This document shows positions 46,449 to 56,475 of a stretch of 64,000 nucleotides of DNA, piece after piece (within the stretch, counting starts at the first letter, position 1; each line of letters opens with the position of its first letter). The position numbers were made by a program, and so were the translations under genes. The notes under the pieces were generated by a model that saw only the letters and a list, made by a program, of their open reading frames with translations, was not told where the DNA came from and made no database searches. Source of the DNA: Variovorax paradoxus (GTDB taxonomy: Bacteria > Pseudomonadota > Gammaproteobacteria > Burkholderiales > Burkholderiaceae_C); assembly GCF_024734665.1 (NCBI RefSeq), contig NZ_CP102931.1, positions 1,610,001-1,674,000 on the forward strand, written 5' to 3'.

Positions 46449-47379
46449 TCGGCGCCATGTGTACGGGCTGCTGTGGTGGCAGCGCCGGGCCTTCGGCCAG
46501 CGCGCCCATCGATTGCTCCAGGAAGTCGAGCATGGCGCGCATCGCGGCGCTGTTGTGGCGGCGTTGCGAGTACGCGGCATACAGCCAGTGCTCGCGCGGC
46601 ATGTGCTCGCGCAGCACCGGCACCAGTGCCCCGCGCTCCAGGTGCGACTGCGCCAGCGGCTCGGGCACATAGGCCACGCCCACGCCCCGCAGCGCCAGTT
46701 CGATCAGCGCCACGGCGTCGTTGGCTTCCATGCGGCTGTGCACGGGCACGTCGTACGGCTTGCCATCGGTCTCGAAGGGCAGGTGAGTGGTCGGCTTCGC
46801 CGAAAAGCTCAGCACATCGTGCCGCCCCAGGTCTTCGGGCGTCTGCGGCATGCCGCGCTGGGCCCAGTAGCCTGGCGTGGCGCAGACCACCATGTCGAAC
46901 TGCACCAGCCGGCGCACGATCAGGTTCATGTCGTCGATGCGCCCGCCCGTCAGGTGGATGTCGATGCCTTCCTCGATCAGGTCGAGGTTGTCGTTGGTGA
47001 ACACCAGGCTCACGTACACGTCGGGGTAGAGCTTGATGAACCCGGCGATCACATCCGAGAGCCAGCCGGCGATAAGCCCGTGCGGCGCGCTCATGCGCAA
47101 CCGCCCGCGCGGATGCGAGCCGTGGGCCTGCAGGTCGTTGAGGGTGTTCTCGGCCATCGTCACCAGCTGCGTGCTGCGGTCGAGCAGCACCTGGCCGGCA
47201 TCGGTGAGGCTCAGGGAGCGGGTGGAGCGGTTCAGCAGGCGCACGCCGCTGCGGGTTTCGAGCTCCGCCACATAGCGGCTCACCGTGGCTTTCGACATGC
47301 CCAGCGAGATCGCCGCGCGGGAGAAGCTGCGCCGGAACGCGACTTCACGGAATGTTTTGATGAGATCGAGGCCGTCCAT
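46366..47379 (-). CDS. LysR family regulator
   Basis: 337 residues, about 35 longer than usual. The N-terminal winged helix (TFREVAFRRSFSRAAISLGM) and LysR ligand domain are complete by about residue 300. The extra tail ([20 protein letters not shown] and on) is encoded opposite the 3' end of tauC. It is convergent to tauABC, not divergent, and lies head to head with arr, so it may control arr or an unlinked gene. Confidence 0.88.
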   Translation of the reverse strand: MDGLDLIKTFREVAFRRSFSRAAISLGMSKATVSRYVAELETRSGVRLLNRSTRSLSLTDAGQVLLDRSTQLVTMAENTLNDLQAHGSHPRGRLRMSAPHGLIAGWLSDVIAGFIKLYPDVYVSLVFTNDNLDLIEEGIDIHLTGGRIDDMNLIVRRLVQFDMVVCATPGYWAQRGMPQTPEDLGRHDVLSFSAKPTTHLPFETDGKPYDVPVHSRMEANDAVALIELALRGVGVAYVPEPLAQSHLERGALVPVLREHMPREHWLYAAYSQRRHNSAAMRAMLDFLEQSMGALAEGPALPPQQPVHMAPTTCALSRAPDVARATASAGRTDKQPPR

Positions 47380-47528
47380 GGTGGAGGCATTGTTCCAGCA
47401 TCGGGGATGAGGCCGTGGGGTGTAGGGGCATACCCAGGCCTGGATCGGACTTCACGCGAGACGGCTTCCGTGAAGATCGACACGAGTAGACTCCGCGGCT
47501 TTTCCTTTCTGCAGGGGAGCGAGCTGCG

Positions 47529-47924
47529 ATGGCTATCTTGGACGCCGGCCCCTACTTCCACGGTACGCGGGCGGACCTTCAGGTGGGCGATCTGCTCACG
47601 GCCGGCTTTCGGTCAAACTACGACGGCCGCGTCGTCATGAACCACATCTACTTCACCGCCTGGCCCAAGGGCGCCGGGCTGGCTGCCGAAATGGCGAGGG
47701 GCGACGGCCGTGGCCGCGTCTACATCGTCGAACCCACGGGCGCTTACGAAGACGACCCCAACGTCACCGACAAGAAGTTTCCGGGCAATCCCACACGCTC
47801 GTACCGCAGCCGGGAGCCGCTTCGGATCGTCGGCGAACTGGAGACCTGGGAATCCTTCGATCCGGAGTACATCCGGCAGCTCAGGGAGCGCGTACGCGTT
47901 GGCATGGGAGAGATCATCAACTGA
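47529..47924 (+). CDS. arr: NAD-dependent rifampin ADP-ribosyltransferase
   Basis: 131 residues, close to known Arr proteins (about 140 aa). The motif set is intact: FHGTRADLQVGDLLTAGFRS near the N-terminus with the catalytic His-Gly-Thr, GRGRVYIVEPTG, and DDPNVTDKKFPGNPT then SYRSREPLRI. It ADP-ribosylates rifamycins, inactivating them. GGGGAG lies before ATG. Diverging from a LysR gene by 149 nt. No integron or transposon parts are near, so it is likely a chromosomal homologue. Confidence 0.93.
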   Translation: MAILDAGPYFHGTRADLQVGDLLTAGFRSNYDGRVVMNHIYFTAWPKGAGLAAEMARGDGRGRVYIVEPTGAYEDDPNVTDKKFPGNPTRSYRSREPLRIVGELETWESFDPEYIRQLRERVRVGMGEIIN

Positions 47925-48106
47925 ATCCCGCCTGCCGTGCCCGCGCCGGGTAGCGAACGGAAATGGACTGGGTTGTTGACCGTCTTGGGCCTCTCGGCGC
48001 CACTGCTGTGCGGCAGAATTTGGCTAGGAGCGCTCCCTCGCGGCCGACGTTCGAAGCTGAGGCAGGCAGCCGCAACGAGTTCAACCCACAGGTCTACGGC
48101 AGTTGG

Positions 48107-48652
48107 TCATTTTGGATCGATGACATCAAACTCGAACTGCACCGGAGCGGAGTCTTCGACGTAGGCGCTGATCAGGTAGTGGCCGGCAGGATCGCCATCG
48201 GCCACGTCCCAAGACTTCGAAATGGTGCCGTCGTAGATGGTCAGGGTCACGTCCAGCGAAATAGTCTTGCGATCAGCCGACGTACCGTAAGGCTGGCCAC
48301 CGCTGCCCCACGTCTTCGGGGTTTCCGGCAATGTCACGCGTTCGAGAACGCGGACCTTGCCAGATTTCTGGTTGAGTTTCAGGATCCAACCGTAGTTTTG
48401 GTTGATCGCCCGTGGCACGGTGTTCGAAACCTTGAAGTCCAGCACGTCGTTGTTGAGCGCGAGCTTGAAGAGCCCAAAGACCGCATCGAGCGGGCACGCT
48501 CCATTCGCTGTCGGGGCGACGGCGCAAGCTTTGAACACGGCGGCATTGGATTCAGAAATGGATCCATGCGATGCGGCGCCCGTTGTTTGAGCGCCAATGT
48601 GGGTGCATGCGACCGCGGCGAAAAGAACAAGAAGGTGGCGTAAATTTTTCAT
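48107..48652 (-). CDS. Secreted protein, unknown function
   Basis: 181 residues with a signal peptide (LRHLLVLFAAVACTHIGAQ, cleavage near GAQ). The mature part looks beta-rich (ISLDVTLTIYDGTISKSWDV and SAPVQFEFDVID) with two Cys that may pair. No family recognised. The 182-nt gap before it (47925-48106) shows nothing. Confidence 0.62.
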   Translation of the reverse strand: MKNLRHLLVLFAAVACTHIGAQTTGAASHGSISESNAAVFKACAVAPTANGACPLDAVFGLFKLALNNDVLDFKVSNTVPRAINQNYGWILKLNQKSGKVRVLERVTLPETPKTWGSGGQPYGTSADRKTISLDVTLTIYDGTISKSWDVADGDPAGHYLISAYVEDSAPVQFEFDVIDPK

Positions 48653-49052
48653 GGCGGATGAGGCTCAGCAAGCGACTGTCAAACGATCAAACCTTGCATG
48701 TCTTATGGCATAGGTTGAGCCAGGAGTAAGCTCGACCTTCGATGCGAGATGCGCCCGCCATGCTCTCCCGGTGAAACGCAGCAGCAGGATTGCCAGCGAG
48801 ACCTACTTGAATGTAAGGCTCAAGGGAATCCGGCGGAATCCTAAGCGTCCGCTTTCGAGAGCGTCGCACATCCGCTTTCGGCCCTTTGCGCAGACTTCCC
48901 GTGCGGCCACAAGCGGCCAATCGCGAAAGGCTGCTTCGGCGATGCTCTATCCTCATTCAAGAGGTGTGGGATCGCTAACTCGGAGGAGTAGGCGATTGAC
49001 GCGCGCAGCCTTCGCCGCTTAGCATCAATGCACCTTCCGCCGTCGACGTGTC
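48653..49052. other. Gene-free stretch with short TCCGCTTTCG repeats
   Basis: No convincing gene in 400 nt. TCCGCTTTCG occurs twice, at 48849-48858 and 48872-48881, 23 nt apart. Such short stretches recur in proteobacterial intergenic DNA. A minus-strand frame of 89 codons across the stretch has no ribosome-binding site or recognisable domain. Confidence 0.4.
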
Positions 49053-50210
49053 ATGAAACGCCGTGAGTTCGTTCTTGTTGGCACTGCGCTCGCCTCACTC
49101 GGCGGGGCAGGGTGCACCCATTCGATCGAAGGCTTCGCCGCGAAAACCTCGCGAGACGATGGCTGGAACATCGCCGCGGGCGACGACAAGCTCGTTGACA
49201 CCATCGCGCTGAGCAAGATGGCCGATCGGCTTGCGGCTTCGCGCGCGAACATCCACGCCGTGCTCGTCGTGCATCGCGGCAAGCTCGTCTTCGAGCGCTA
49301 CCTGCAAGGCAGCGATCAGGTGCCGACCAGCTTTTTCGGCAGCCGCGTGGAGAACATCGTCTTCGACGCCAACACGCGCCATGCAATGAAGTCGGCGACG
49401 AAGAGCGTCGCGTCGCTCGCCGTCGGCATTGCGATCGACCGGGGGCTGATCCATGACATCGACGAGCCGATCCTTAGCTTCTTCCCCGAACTCGCAGACC
49501 TGCGAACGCCAGAATCGGATCGCCTGTTGCTGCGGCACGCGCTAAGCATGACGCTCGGTCTCGAATGGATCGAGTCAACGCCCGCGACCGGCGATCTCGC
49601 GAACGACGAAACGCGCATGTATTTTTCGGGAGATCCGTGCCGCTATGTGCTCACGCGCCGAACTGTGGCGGCGGCTGGGCAGCAGTTCTTCTACAGTACC
49701 GGCGCGCTGGCGCTTGTATCAGCGATCCTGCATCGGGCCACCGGCAAACCGCTCGACGAGTTCGCGCGAGCGAGCCTGCTGGAGCCCCTGGGCATCTCGG
49801 GCGAAGAATGGAGCCGAATGGGCAGAGACAGCGACGCCGGCGGAGGCCTTCGCATGCGTCCACGGGACATGGCAAAGATCGGACAGCTCGTGCTAGCGGG
49901 CGGGCGCTGGGATGGACGCCAGATCGTGTCGAAGGGCTGGATCGAAGCTTCCACCGCGTCGCTCATCAAGGCAACGGACGATCAGGACTACGGCTACCTT
50001 TGGTGGAGCGGCCATGCCGCTGCGCACCGACGAATAGTTCGCTGGATCGGTGCGCTCGGTCGAGGCGGGCAATCGATCCGCATCGTGCCCGAGCTCGATC
50101 TCGTCGTTGCCGTGACGGCAGGCTACTACCAGGACTACAGCCCGCAGGCATTCAAGTTGCAGTACGGCGTGTTCAACGATGTGCTGCAGGCTATCTCACC
50201 GTCCCGGTGA
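49053..50210 (+). CDS. Beta-lactamase-fold serine hydrolase, exported (Tat/lipoprotein-like)
   Basis: 385 residues. An N-terminal KRREFVLVGTALASLGGAGC joins a twin-arginine-type motif to a lipobox-like AGC, so the protein is likely exported folded and lipid-anchored. The class C beta-lactamase/esterase fold has S-x-x-K (SATK in MKSATKSVASLAVG, about residues 112-115), the Y-S-T catalytic triad element (FYSTGALAL), and a GRGGQSIRI KTG-like stretch. The activity may be esterase or D-aminopeptidase rather than beta-lactamase. Confidence 0.88.
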   Translation: MKRREFVLVGTALASLGGAGCTHSIEGFAAKTSRDDGWNIAAGDDKLVDTIALSKMADRLAASRANIHAVLVVHRGKLVFERYLQGSDQVPTSFFGSRVENIVFDANTRHAMKSATKSVASLAVGIAIDRGLIHDIDEPILSFFPELADLRTPESDRLLLRHALSMTLGLEWIESTPATGDLANDETRMYFSGDPCRYVLTRRTVAAAGQQFFYSTGALALVSAILHRATGKPLDEFARASLLEPLGISGEEWSRMGRDSDAGGGLRMRPRDMAKIGQLVLAGGRWDGRQIVSKGWIEASTASLIKATDDQDYGYLWWSGHAAAHRRIVRWIGALGRGGQSIRIVPELDLVVAVTAGYYQDYSPQAFKLQYGVFNDVLQAISPSR

Positions 50211-50325
50211 CCCGGATACCGTGACTGGCGTCCGTGCTGTCAGCGCTTAATTGAACCGCGAAACGCCTACTACGGCGACTGGCCGCTTGGCGATGGCCCA
50301 CGTTGCACTCGCTACATCCGCTTGA

Positions 50326-50340
50326 GGCCCCGCTCGGGCC
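50326..50340. terminator. Small hairpin after the 50342-50722 gene
   Basis: GGCCC-CGCTC-GGGCC, a 5-bp stem, lies just beyond the minus-strand stop codon and may act as a transcription end. Confidence 0.3.
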
Positions 50341-50341
50341 G

Positions 50342-50722
50342 TCAACAGCCGAGCTTCAAGAGAAGGAAGTCCCTGCCAAGCCCGCTTGCAATCATGGCCG
50401 CAAGGCAGATTGGAAGCACCTTGGAGTAGAACATCAGCTCGGCTCTACCATCAACCTTGAAAGCGCCTTGTTCCTGGTCATTGGTTGAGAGCAAAGAGGT
50501 CGGGCCCTCGCGTCGAGCACTCGCTTGAAGCAGCGCTACGACCCAACCCACGCAGCCCAAAACGAAACAACCCGCAGCCTGCAGAAATACGGGCGTGACT
50601 GACCAATACGCAGCGGAACACTGTGCCGACTGGGGTGGAAGTACGTTGGACAAGACAACTGCGAGCGGAACCGAAAGACACAGTGCCCAAGCATTCAGTT
50701 TGCCAAATCGCTTGATGAACAT
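50342..50722 (-). CDS. Small membrane protein, unknown function
   Basis: 126 residues with three hydrophobic segments (NAWALCLSVPLAVVLSNVLP; FLQAAGCFVLGCVGWVVALL; VLPICLAAMIASGLG). Basic residues flank the first helix as in real membrane proteins. Base composition is lower in GC than its neighbours. No ribosome-binding site is clear and no family recognised, so it is only moderately supported. Confidence 0.5.
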   Translation of the reverse strand: MFIKRFGKLNAWALCLSVPLAVVLSNVLPPQSAQCSAAYWSVTPVFLQAAGCFVLGCVGWVVALLQASARREGPTSLLSTNDQEQGAFKVDGRAELMFYSKVLPICLAAMIASGLGRDFLLLKLGC

Positions 50723-51059
50723 AGTAGGTGAGCCGTTGGGATTGATGTTTGAGGGACCGGTTCTGGCCAGACTCGGCCGCAGTGACGAGGCGAGTCCATG
50801 AGTGCCCCTTCACGTGTCCAGCCTCCACACTCTGGTGACGTTCATGGTTTCATCCAGTTCGACCCAGAGGAGCGTGTTTGGCATATGAAGACCCGCCGGA
50901 AATTTGCCCGCGGGCACATCACGCGGAGCACCGCTAGCAGCAAGTCCATTGCCAGGATGTTTCGCAGCTCACTCCCTTGAGCTTGGTTGCGATGCTCCAG
51001 ATGAGGTTGTCGCCCTCGACGACCTCCAGAAGCAGGATGCCGGACCACTGCGCCCGCCT
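50723..51059. other. Gene-free stretch
   Basis: 337 nt between a small membrane gene and pyrF. Short minus-strand frames (for example one ending LLWVELDETMNVTRVWRLDT) look coding-like but have no complete start and stop pair, so they may be decayed pieces. Nothing else is visible. Confidence 0.3.
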
Positions 51060-51767
51060 TTACGAAGAAGCAGCCTCGTCCACCTGGGCTCGGATAGCAG
51101 CGAATGCGTCCGACGGATACGCCGAGCGAGAGATGGAACGCCCAATGACGATATGGCTCGCACCCCAACGAACGGCGTCGAAAGGTGTGGCTACTCGCGC
51201 TTGGTCATTCCGGGCATCGGTCTCCAACTGCGTGCCTGGCGTCACGATGAGCATCTCAGCCGGAAGGCGGTCGCGGAGCAGCCGCGCCTCTTGGGCCGAA
51301 GCGACCACACCATGGCAGCCGGCAGCAGCGGCCAGCATGGCCAGTCGGATGACTTGCTCTGGGACCGTCGCAGCCAAGCCAAGTTCCGTGAGGTCCTCGT
51401 CTCGCATGCTTGTGATGACCGTCAGGGCCAGAACGCTCAAAGTGGGGTACGGGCGAGCAGCTTCGACCGCGGCCCTCAGCACAGCAGAGCCGGCTGAAGC
51501 ATGAACGGTGACCATCGAAGCCCCCAAAGCACCGGCTGCCGCCACTGCGCCGGCCACCGAGGTGGGAATCTCGTGGAGCTTTAGGTCGAGAAAGACTTCC
51601 TTGCCGTCTGCAATCAGCTTCCGTACCAAGGTAGGGCCTTCCGCAGTGAGCAGTTGAAGCCCGACCTTGTAGAACGGTGCCGATGGTCCAAGGCGCTCCA
51701 CCAACTCGAGTGCTCGACTGGCCGAGTCGAAGTCGAGCGATACGATGATGTTGTTCTTTTGTGGCAT
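51060..51767 (-). CDS. pyrF: Orotidine 5'-phosphate decarboxylase, type 1, with altered catalytic residue
   Basis: 235 residues, standard type-1 PyrF length. It catalyses OMP to UMP. The catalytic D-x-K-x-x-D is D61-L-K63-L-H-E66 (canonical ends HDIP), so the last acid is Glu. VTPGTQLETDARNDQ and VIGRSISRSAYP, the phosphate-binding region, are otherwise normal. Comamonadaceae usually carry a longer type-2 PyrF, so this may be a second, acquired copy. ATG at 51767 was chosen by family alignment. Confidence 0.85.
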   Translation of the reverse strand: MPQKNNIIVSLDFDSASRALELVERLGPSAPFYKVGLQLLTAEGPTLVRKLIADGKEVFLDLKLHEIPTSVAGAVAAAGALGASMVTVHASAGSAVLRAAVEAARPYPTLSVLALTVITSMRDEDLTELGLAATVPEQVIRLAMLAAAAGCHGVVASAQEARLLRDRLPAEMLIVTPGTQLETDARNDQARVATPFDAVRWGASHIVIGRSISRSAYPSDAFAAIRAQVDEAASS

Positions 51768-51936
51768 CAAGAGGCGTGCAGAGTCGAGGAATGGCTTTGA
51801 AGGATCGGTTCTGGCCGATAGTACCCATCCGCGCTCTGCCGCCGAATGCCGGCAACCGCTGCGCACGCAACAGACATCAGATCCCCAGAGCGCAGCGTGT
51901 GATGCGGTCCCAGCCGACATACGCCAAGCACGCAGC

Positions 51937-52806
51937 CTACGACGCGGCAACGGCCTCCTTGACGAAGTCGGTGTAATTGCGCAGAGGACGTCCGAGGATG
52001 GCCTGCAGGCGATCCACGGCGCCGTCCGCGCCATGCATGCCGAACTTCTGGATCCCGGCCATCATCAGGCGCATATCGTAGGCAAGCCAGGACGGCGCCG
52101 ATGTGGCCATCTGCGCTTCGAAGGCCGCCACGTCGTCTCCGCCGTAAGTCACTGCACGACCGAGCGCAGCACTCCAGATTTTGGCCACCGACTCTCCGGT
52201 CAACAGCTCGGGCCCGACCAGCTCCAGCGTCACGCGTGGTGACGGCGCGGTCGCGCGATCGCGGCGCAGCAGTTCGGCGACGGCGGCGTCCGCGATGTCT
52301 CGCGCATCGATCATCGCGACGCCCGTGGAGCCGATCGGCATCGGGTAGACGCCATAGCCCTGGATCACCTGCTGGACCATGCGCTCGTTCTGCATGAAGT
52401 AGGCCGGCCGAAGGATGGTCGCCGGAATGTCGAGGCTTTCGATCATTCGCTCGACCGTGTGCTTGCCGGTGAAGTGCGGCACATCGGTGAACTTGTCTGC
52501 ATGGATGACCGAGAGGTAGACGATGCGCTCGATGCCGGCCTCGCGCGCCAGGTTCAGCGCGACGAGGGCTTGCGTCACTTCGTCGGGCGTGACGGCGTTC
52601 AGCAGGAACAGCGTGCGCACCGACGACAGTGCCGCGCGCAATGAGGGCACGTCGGTCAGGTCGCCGACGACCTCCTTGACGCCGGCCGGAAAGCTCTGCT
52701 TTCCGGGTGTGCGAACGAAGGCGCCGACTTCGGCGCCGGCACTGGCCAGGCCTTGGACGACGAGGGAACCGATGGTGCCGGTGGCACCTGTGACGAGAAT
52801 ACTCAT
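51937..52806 (-). CDS. NmrA-like NAD(P)-binding SDR protein
   Basis: 289 residues from ATG at 52806 (CAGGAG upstream). N-terminal MSILVTGATGTIGSLVVQGL is the Rossmann dinucleotide motif; the GIERIVYLSVIHADKF region lacks the Tyr-x3-Lys pair, as in atypical NmrA-type SDRs, which sense redox state or reduce quinones. It lies 40 nt after the quinone oxidoreductase gene and is probably in its operon. Confidence 0.9.
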   Translation of the reverse strand: MSILVTGATGTIGSLVVQGLASAGAEVGAFVRTPGKQSFPAGVKEVVGDLTDVPSLRAALSSVRTLFLLNAVTPDEVTQALVALNLAREAGIERIVYLSVIHADKFTDVPHFTGKHTVERMIESLDIPATILRPAYFMQNERMVQQVIQGYGVYPMPIGSTGVAMIDARDIADAAVAELLRRDRATAPSPRVTLELVGPELLTGESVAKIWSAALGRAVTYGGDDVAAFEAQMATSAPSWLAYDMRLMMAGIQKFGMHGADGAVDRLQAILGRPLRNYTDFVKEAVAAS

Positions 52807-52846
52807 GGAAATCTCCTGGGAGGTTGGTGGGGGATGAAAAGATCGA

Positions 52847-53791
52847 TCAGCGCGAGAAGTCCGCAACGACCTTGCCGATGCGCGGATCGGTGCGATTGCG
52901 TTCGATGGCCGCAGGGATGTCGTCGAAGCGCACGACTTCGTCGAGCTTCGAGACCAGGGTGCCTTGGGCGATCTCCGCCACCAGCCGCTCCAGGAGGGCG
53001 GTGTCCGGCTTGGTCATGAACCACAGTCCGCAGCGGCCGGGGGGCGTGCGTGCAAGGATGTCGGGCGAGGACGTGCCGACGATCGCGCCGTCCTTCGTCA
53101 GCACCTGCCACGAGCGATCGAGCACTTCGCCGCCAACGTAGTCGAGCACCAGGTCGATGTCGCGCGCGACCGACTCGAAGCGTTCGGTGCGGTAGTCGAT
53201 GACGTGGTCCGCGCCCAGGCTGCGCACGTACTCGACGTGGGCAGTAGACGCCGTCGCGAAGACTTCGGCGCCTGCCTGCTTGGCGTACTGCACGGCATAG
53301 CCTCCCAGCCCTCCTGCTGCACCATGAATGAGGATTCGCTGACCTGCGGCGATCGGACCTGTGTGGTGCAGGCTTTGCCAGGCGGCCACGGCCGCGACGG
53401 GGACGGCGGCCGCATGAACGTCGTCCAGGCCTTGCGGCGTGCGCACGAGCTTCGCCTCGTCGACTGCCACGAACTCGGCATAGGCACCCAGGCCGCCCAG
53501 CGGGCCCATGACGCGATCGCCCACGCGAAAACGCGAGGCGTCGGAGCCAAGCGCTTCGACAACACCTGCAAGCTCGATACCTAGCACGGCGGGCAGTTGA
53601 AGCGGGAACGCGTCCCGGACGAAGCCTTCACGAATCTTCCAGTCGATGCCGTTCACGCCGGCCGCCCGGACGCGCACCAGGACCTGGCCTTGTCCGGCCG
53701 TGGGCCTCGCGGTCTCGGCGACCTCGGCGGCGGCAGCACCGCCGTAGGCCCGGATAAGCACAGCGCGTTGAGTGATGGTGGTGGTGGTCAT
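52847..53791 (-). CDS. NADP-dependent quinone oxidoreductase (MDR, zinc-free type)
   Basis: 314 residues of the medium-chain dehydrogenase family: an N-terminal GroES-like domain (VRVRAAGVNGIDWKIREG) and a Rossmann domain with HGAAGGLGGYAVQYAKQAG. No zinc-binding Cys set, so it is a quinone/enone reductase type. With the NmrA-like gene and divergent LysR it forms a common electrophile-response unit. Confidence 0.92.
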   Translation of the reverse strand: MTTTTITQRAVLIRAYGGAAAAEVAETARPTAGQGQVLVRVRAAGVNGIDWKIREGFVRDAFPLQLPAVLGIELAGVVEALGSDASRFRVGDRVMGPLGGLGAYAEFVAVDEAKLVRTPQGLDDVHAAAVPVAAVAAWQSLHHTGPIAAGQRILIHGAAGGLGGYAVQYAKQAGAEVFATASTAHVEYVRSLGADHVIDYRTERFESVARDIDLVLDYVGGEVLDRSWQVLTKDGAIVGTSSPDILARTPPGRCGLWFMTKPDTALLERLVAEIAQGTLVSKLDEVVRFDDIPAAIERNRTDPRIGKVVADFSR

Positions 53792-53842
53792 TTCAGTTTT
53801 CTCCTGTTGAAGTTGCGGTAAGGAGAAGATTAGGTCGTTGCA

Positions 53843-53854
53843 TTGTTAAAACAA
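53843..53854. promoter_or_regulatory. TTGTT-AA-AACAA palindrome, possible LysR operator
   Basis: A 12-nt perfect dyad in the 105-nt gap between the quinone oxidoreductase start and the divergent LysR start. It is the position and AT-rich style of a LysR binding site; the flanks also contain a putative -10-like stretch. Inferred from position only. Confidence 0.35.
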
Positions 53855-53896
53855 AGATCAGAAAATGAAGACACCTCGTTTCAATTACGGAACACC

Positions 53897-54772
53897 ATGG
53901 ATCTGAACGCACTGAGCGACTTCGCGCTCGTCGCAATGAACGGCGGCCTGGGAAAAGCAAGCCGCGCGAGCGGTAGATCGAAGGCGACCTTGTCCCGGCG
54001 CATCGCCGATCTGGAAGAGCAGCTCGGCGTACGGCTCATCGAGCGCAGCGCCCGCGGGCTCAAGCTCACCGAAGCCGGGCAGATGCTGATGGACCGCACC
54101 GAAGGGCCGATGCACGAGGTGGCCGACGCCATGACTTCCGCGCGTGAGGGCTTGTCGGTGCCCCGCGGACGCTTGCGCATCGCTTCGCCGGTGCTGTTCT
54201 CTCAACTGGCGATGGGCCGCATCTCCGCCGAGTTCTGCACCGCCTACCCCGAGGTCGCCTGCGAGGTGGTGGCGGACGATCGCCTGGTCGACCTCGTCGA
54301 GGAGCAGTTCGATGCCGCGATCCGGATCAATCCAAGCCCGGACAGCAGCCTCGTCGGCCGGTGTTTTGCCAAGGACAGGCTGGTGGTCGTGGCCGCGCCC
54401 TCCGTGCCCGTGCCTACGCCAGGCAAGGTAAGCCCGGTTCCCGGCATCGTTTCAACGAGCTTTCAACCGACGAACTGGACGCTGGACGACGGACGCCTTG
54501 TCCTGGAGCCGATTCCGAGGCTCAGACTTTCCTCGTTCCTGATGATTCGCGACGCTGCGATCGCCGGCGCTGGCGTCGCCCTGATGCCGCAGTCCATCGC
54601 GTGGAACCAGTTGACGCGCGGAGAGCTGGTTCAGTGGGGCATGGTTTCAGGCGTGGAGGTCGCGCTCTGGGTCCTGCATACGTCGAGACGACTCCCTGCA
54701 CCGAAGGTTCGGGCGTTCGTCGATTTCATGTGCGCGCAGTATCCGCAGGGGTCTCTCGTACTGAACGGCTAG
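53897..54772 (+). CDS. LysR family regulator
   Basis: 291 residues from ATG at 53897. DFALVAMNGGLGKASRASGR then KATLSRRIADLEEQLGVRLI is the winged-helix part, followed by the ligand domain (RGRLRIASPVLFSQLAMGRI). Head to head with the quinone oxidoreductase/NmrA genes, which it probably regulates. Confidence 0.93.
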   Translation: MDLNALSDFALVAMNGGLGKASRASGRSKATLSRRIADLEEQLGVRLIERSARGLKLTEAGQMLMDRTEGPMHEVADAMTSAREGLSVPRGRLRIASPVLFSQLAMGRISAEFCTAYPEVACEVVADDRLVDLVEEQFDAAIRINPSPDSSLVGRCFAKDRLVVVAAPSVPVPTPGKVSPVPGIVSTSFQPTNWTLDDGRLVLEPIPRLRLSSFLMIRDAAIAGAGVALMPQSIAWNQLTRGELVQWGMVSGVEVALWVLHTSRRLPAPKVRAFVDFMCAQYPQGSLVLNG

Positions 54773-54833
54773 GTCAGCTGTTTTCTTTCTGGGGAAAATG
54801 GACCCACCCGAAACCGAGCACGAGGGGATCAAG

Positions 54834-56471
<1,638 letters not shown>

Positions 56472-56475
56472 GCGA

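Noticed and set aside
48687..48956. 89-codon minus-strand frame in the 48.7-49.0 kb gap
   Set aside because: Basic, low-information sequence covering short repeats, no start signal.
50798..50980. 60-codon plus-strand frame beginning MSAPSRVQPPHSG
   Set aside because: No ribosome-binding site or family; a neighbouring frame looks equally good, so neither is called.
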